DNA of 5,402 nucleotides from positions 1 to 5,402 of the forward strand of contig CALLAD010000136.1 of NCBI GenBank assembly GCA_938002625.1, read 5' to 3'. This DNA comes from an uncultured Aquificaceae bacterium (lineage in GTDB: Bacteria; Aquificota; Aquificia; Aquificales; Aquificaceae). Under the pieces are notes generated by a model. The model was not told where the DNA came from and made no database searches. It saw only the letters and a program-made list of their open reading frames with translations. Shown piece after piece: positions 4,339 to 5,402 of the stretch. The first letter of the stretch is position 1. Each line of letters starts with the position of its first letter. The position numbers and the translations under genes are program-made.

Positions 4339-5402
4339 GCCTTGGGAAAGTTTCAATTAAAAACAAACCTAAAGCCTTCTGGAGATCAACCAAAGGCTAT
4401 AGCTAACCTTTTAGAAAACTTGGAAAATGGTATAAAGGAACAAGTGCTCCTTGGTGCCACTGGTACTGGCAAAACCTTTACAATAGCCAACGTAATAGAG
4501 AAATACGGAAAACCAACCCTTATAATAGCTCACAATAAAATACTCGCCGCCCAGCTTTACAGGGAACTAAAGGAACTTTTCCCAGATAACGCCGTAGAAT
4601 ACTTTATATCCTATTACGACTACTATCAACCAGAGGCTTATATACCAGAGAAGGACCTTTACATAGACAAGGATGCCAGCATAAACGAAATATTGGAAAG
4701 ATATAGACATTCAGCCACCGTTTCTGTATTGGAAAGGCGTGATGTTATAGTTGTGGCTTCTGTTTCTTGTATATATGGCCTTGGCTCGCCAGAGGCTTAT
4801 TACTCCTTAAGGATCCCCTTAGAAGTGGGTAACAAGGTAAGCATGAGTAAGCTAACAAGAAAGCTTGTGGAGATTGGCTATGAAAGGAACGATTACGCCA
4901 TAAAGAGGGCAACCTTTGCGGTAAGAGGTAATGCCTTGGAGGTAATACCATCGGATATGGAAGATCAGCTTTTAAGAATAGAATTCTGGGATGACGAAAT
5001 AGAATCTATAAGCCTTATGGATGCCATTAACAGGCATAAGATTAAGGAACTAAAAAGGGTTATTCTCTTCCCAGCAAGTCATTATATAGCCCCAAGGGAT
5101 ATAGTGGAATCCGCCCTTGAAGAAATTGAGAGGGACCTAAAAGAAAGGGTTGAATATTTTAAAAGTCAAGGAAAGCTCGTAGAGGCACAAAGGCTATATC
5201 AAAGAACCATGCATGATATAGAAATGATAAGAGAGCTTGGGCATTGCAAGGGTATAGAGAATTATTCAAGGTATTTTGACGGTAGAAAACCAGGAGAACC
5301 GCCCTATACCCTACTGGATTATTTCCCAGAGGATTTTTTGCTTATTGTGGATGAATCCCACGTAACCGTGCCACAGATAAGGGCTATGTACAACGGAGAC
5401 AG
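4333..5402 (+). CDS. uvrB: Excinuclease ABC subunit B (UvrB), N-terminal part (3' end outside window)
   Basis: The first 356 codons of UvrB, the DNA-damage-verifying helicase-like subunit of bacterial nucleotide excision repair. It is loaded by UvrA and then recruits UvrC. Full-length UvrB is about 660 residues, so roughly half is present; the reading frame is open to the window edge and ends in the middle of a codon. Visible are the N-terminal [10 protein letters not shown] (residues 14-23), Walker A GATGTGKT (41-48), and the beta-hairpin region [15 protein letters not shown] (94-108), which probes the DNA strand. [10 protein letters not shown] (142-151), the [20 protein letters not shown] segment (309-328) and Walker B/helicase motif II DESHV (340-344) follow. 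The ATG at 4333 is the only sensible start and has no Shine-Dalgarno. It is divergent from yebC across 31 bp. The identity is certain, and there is no frameshift in the visible part. Confidence 0.97.
   Translation, partial: MQALGKFQLKTNLKPSGDQPKAIANLLENLENGIKEQVLLGATGTGKTFTIANVIEKYGKPTLIIAHNKILAAQLYRELKELFPDNAVEYFISYYDYYQPEAYIPEKDLYIDKDASINEILERYRHSATVSVLERRDVIVVASVSCIYGLGSPEAYYSLRIPLEVGNKVSMSKLTRKLVEIGYERNDYAIKRATFAVRGNALEVIPSDMEDQLLRIEFWDDEIESISLMDAINRHKIKELKRVILFPASHYIAPRDIVESALEEIERDLKERVEYFKSQGKLVEAQRLYQRTMHDIEMIRELGHCKGIENYSRYFDGRKPGEPPYTLLDYFPEDFLLIVDESHVTVPQIRAMYNGD

Noticed and set aside
3592..4406. Three plus-strand ORFs antisense to yebC, the longest of 154 residues running into uvrB
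   Set aside because: They are opposite strongly conserved YebC sequence. The longest is Cys/Tyr/Phe-rich in a way typical of antisense frames and overlaps the true uvrB start.
4745..4951. Minus-strand 68-residue ORF inside uvrB
   Set aside because: It is antisense to conserved UvrB sequence (SVSCIYGLG onwards) with no supporting signal.

Overview
The window is an extremely gene-dense piece of a thermophilic bacterial chromosome, most likely from the Aquificales (Aquifex/Hydrogenobacter/Thermocrinis group). This assignment is inferred from several things together. The window holds an archaeal-type ATP-dependent DNA ligase in an otherwise bacterial gene set, a short Ppx/GppA protein, an archease, and a futalosine-type UbiA prenyltransferase. 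Codon use is rich in AGG/AGA (Arg), ATA (Ile) and AAG/GAA. Only about 95 of 5402 bases (18 + 46 + 31) lie outside genes, under 2%.

Layout. Positions 1-216 (+) are the C-terminal end of the DNA ligase. Its stop codon directly abuts the 3' end of an oppositely oriented tRNA with anticodon CAT (217-290, -). Eighteen bases further on, also on the minus strand, is a Ppx/GppA phosphatase (309-1214). A 46-bp divergent spacer (1215-1260) holds a perfect 10-bp palindrome that presents a TATAAT box on both strands. From there a four-gene plus-strand operon runs: an unrecognised acidic 83-residue protein (1261-1512), dapB (1509-2300), an archease (2297-2713) and a UbiA/MqnP prenyltransferase (2710-3555). 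Each junction in it is the same 4-base ATGA overlap. The operon meets yebC (3552-4301, -) tail to tail, with the two stop codons sharing TTAA. A 31-bp AT-rich divergent spacer (4302-4332) then separates yebC from uvrB (4333 to beyond the window end, +), of which 356 codons are present.

How the genes relate. Most are housekeeping genes packed together rather than one pathway: DNA joining and repair (ligase, UvrB), lysine and cell-wall precursor synthesis (DapB), RNA ligase activation (archease), quinone synthesis (prenyltransferase), phosphate or alarmone metabolism (Ppx/GppA), and translation or transcription support (YebC). I see no mobile element, CRISPR array, phage gene or defence system, and I do not claim a new system. 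The points most worth a second look are the symmetric -10 elements in both divergent spacers, the near-leaderless placement of the ppx and yebC starts, the uncharacterised acidic protein heading the operon, and the archease without an adjacent rtcB.
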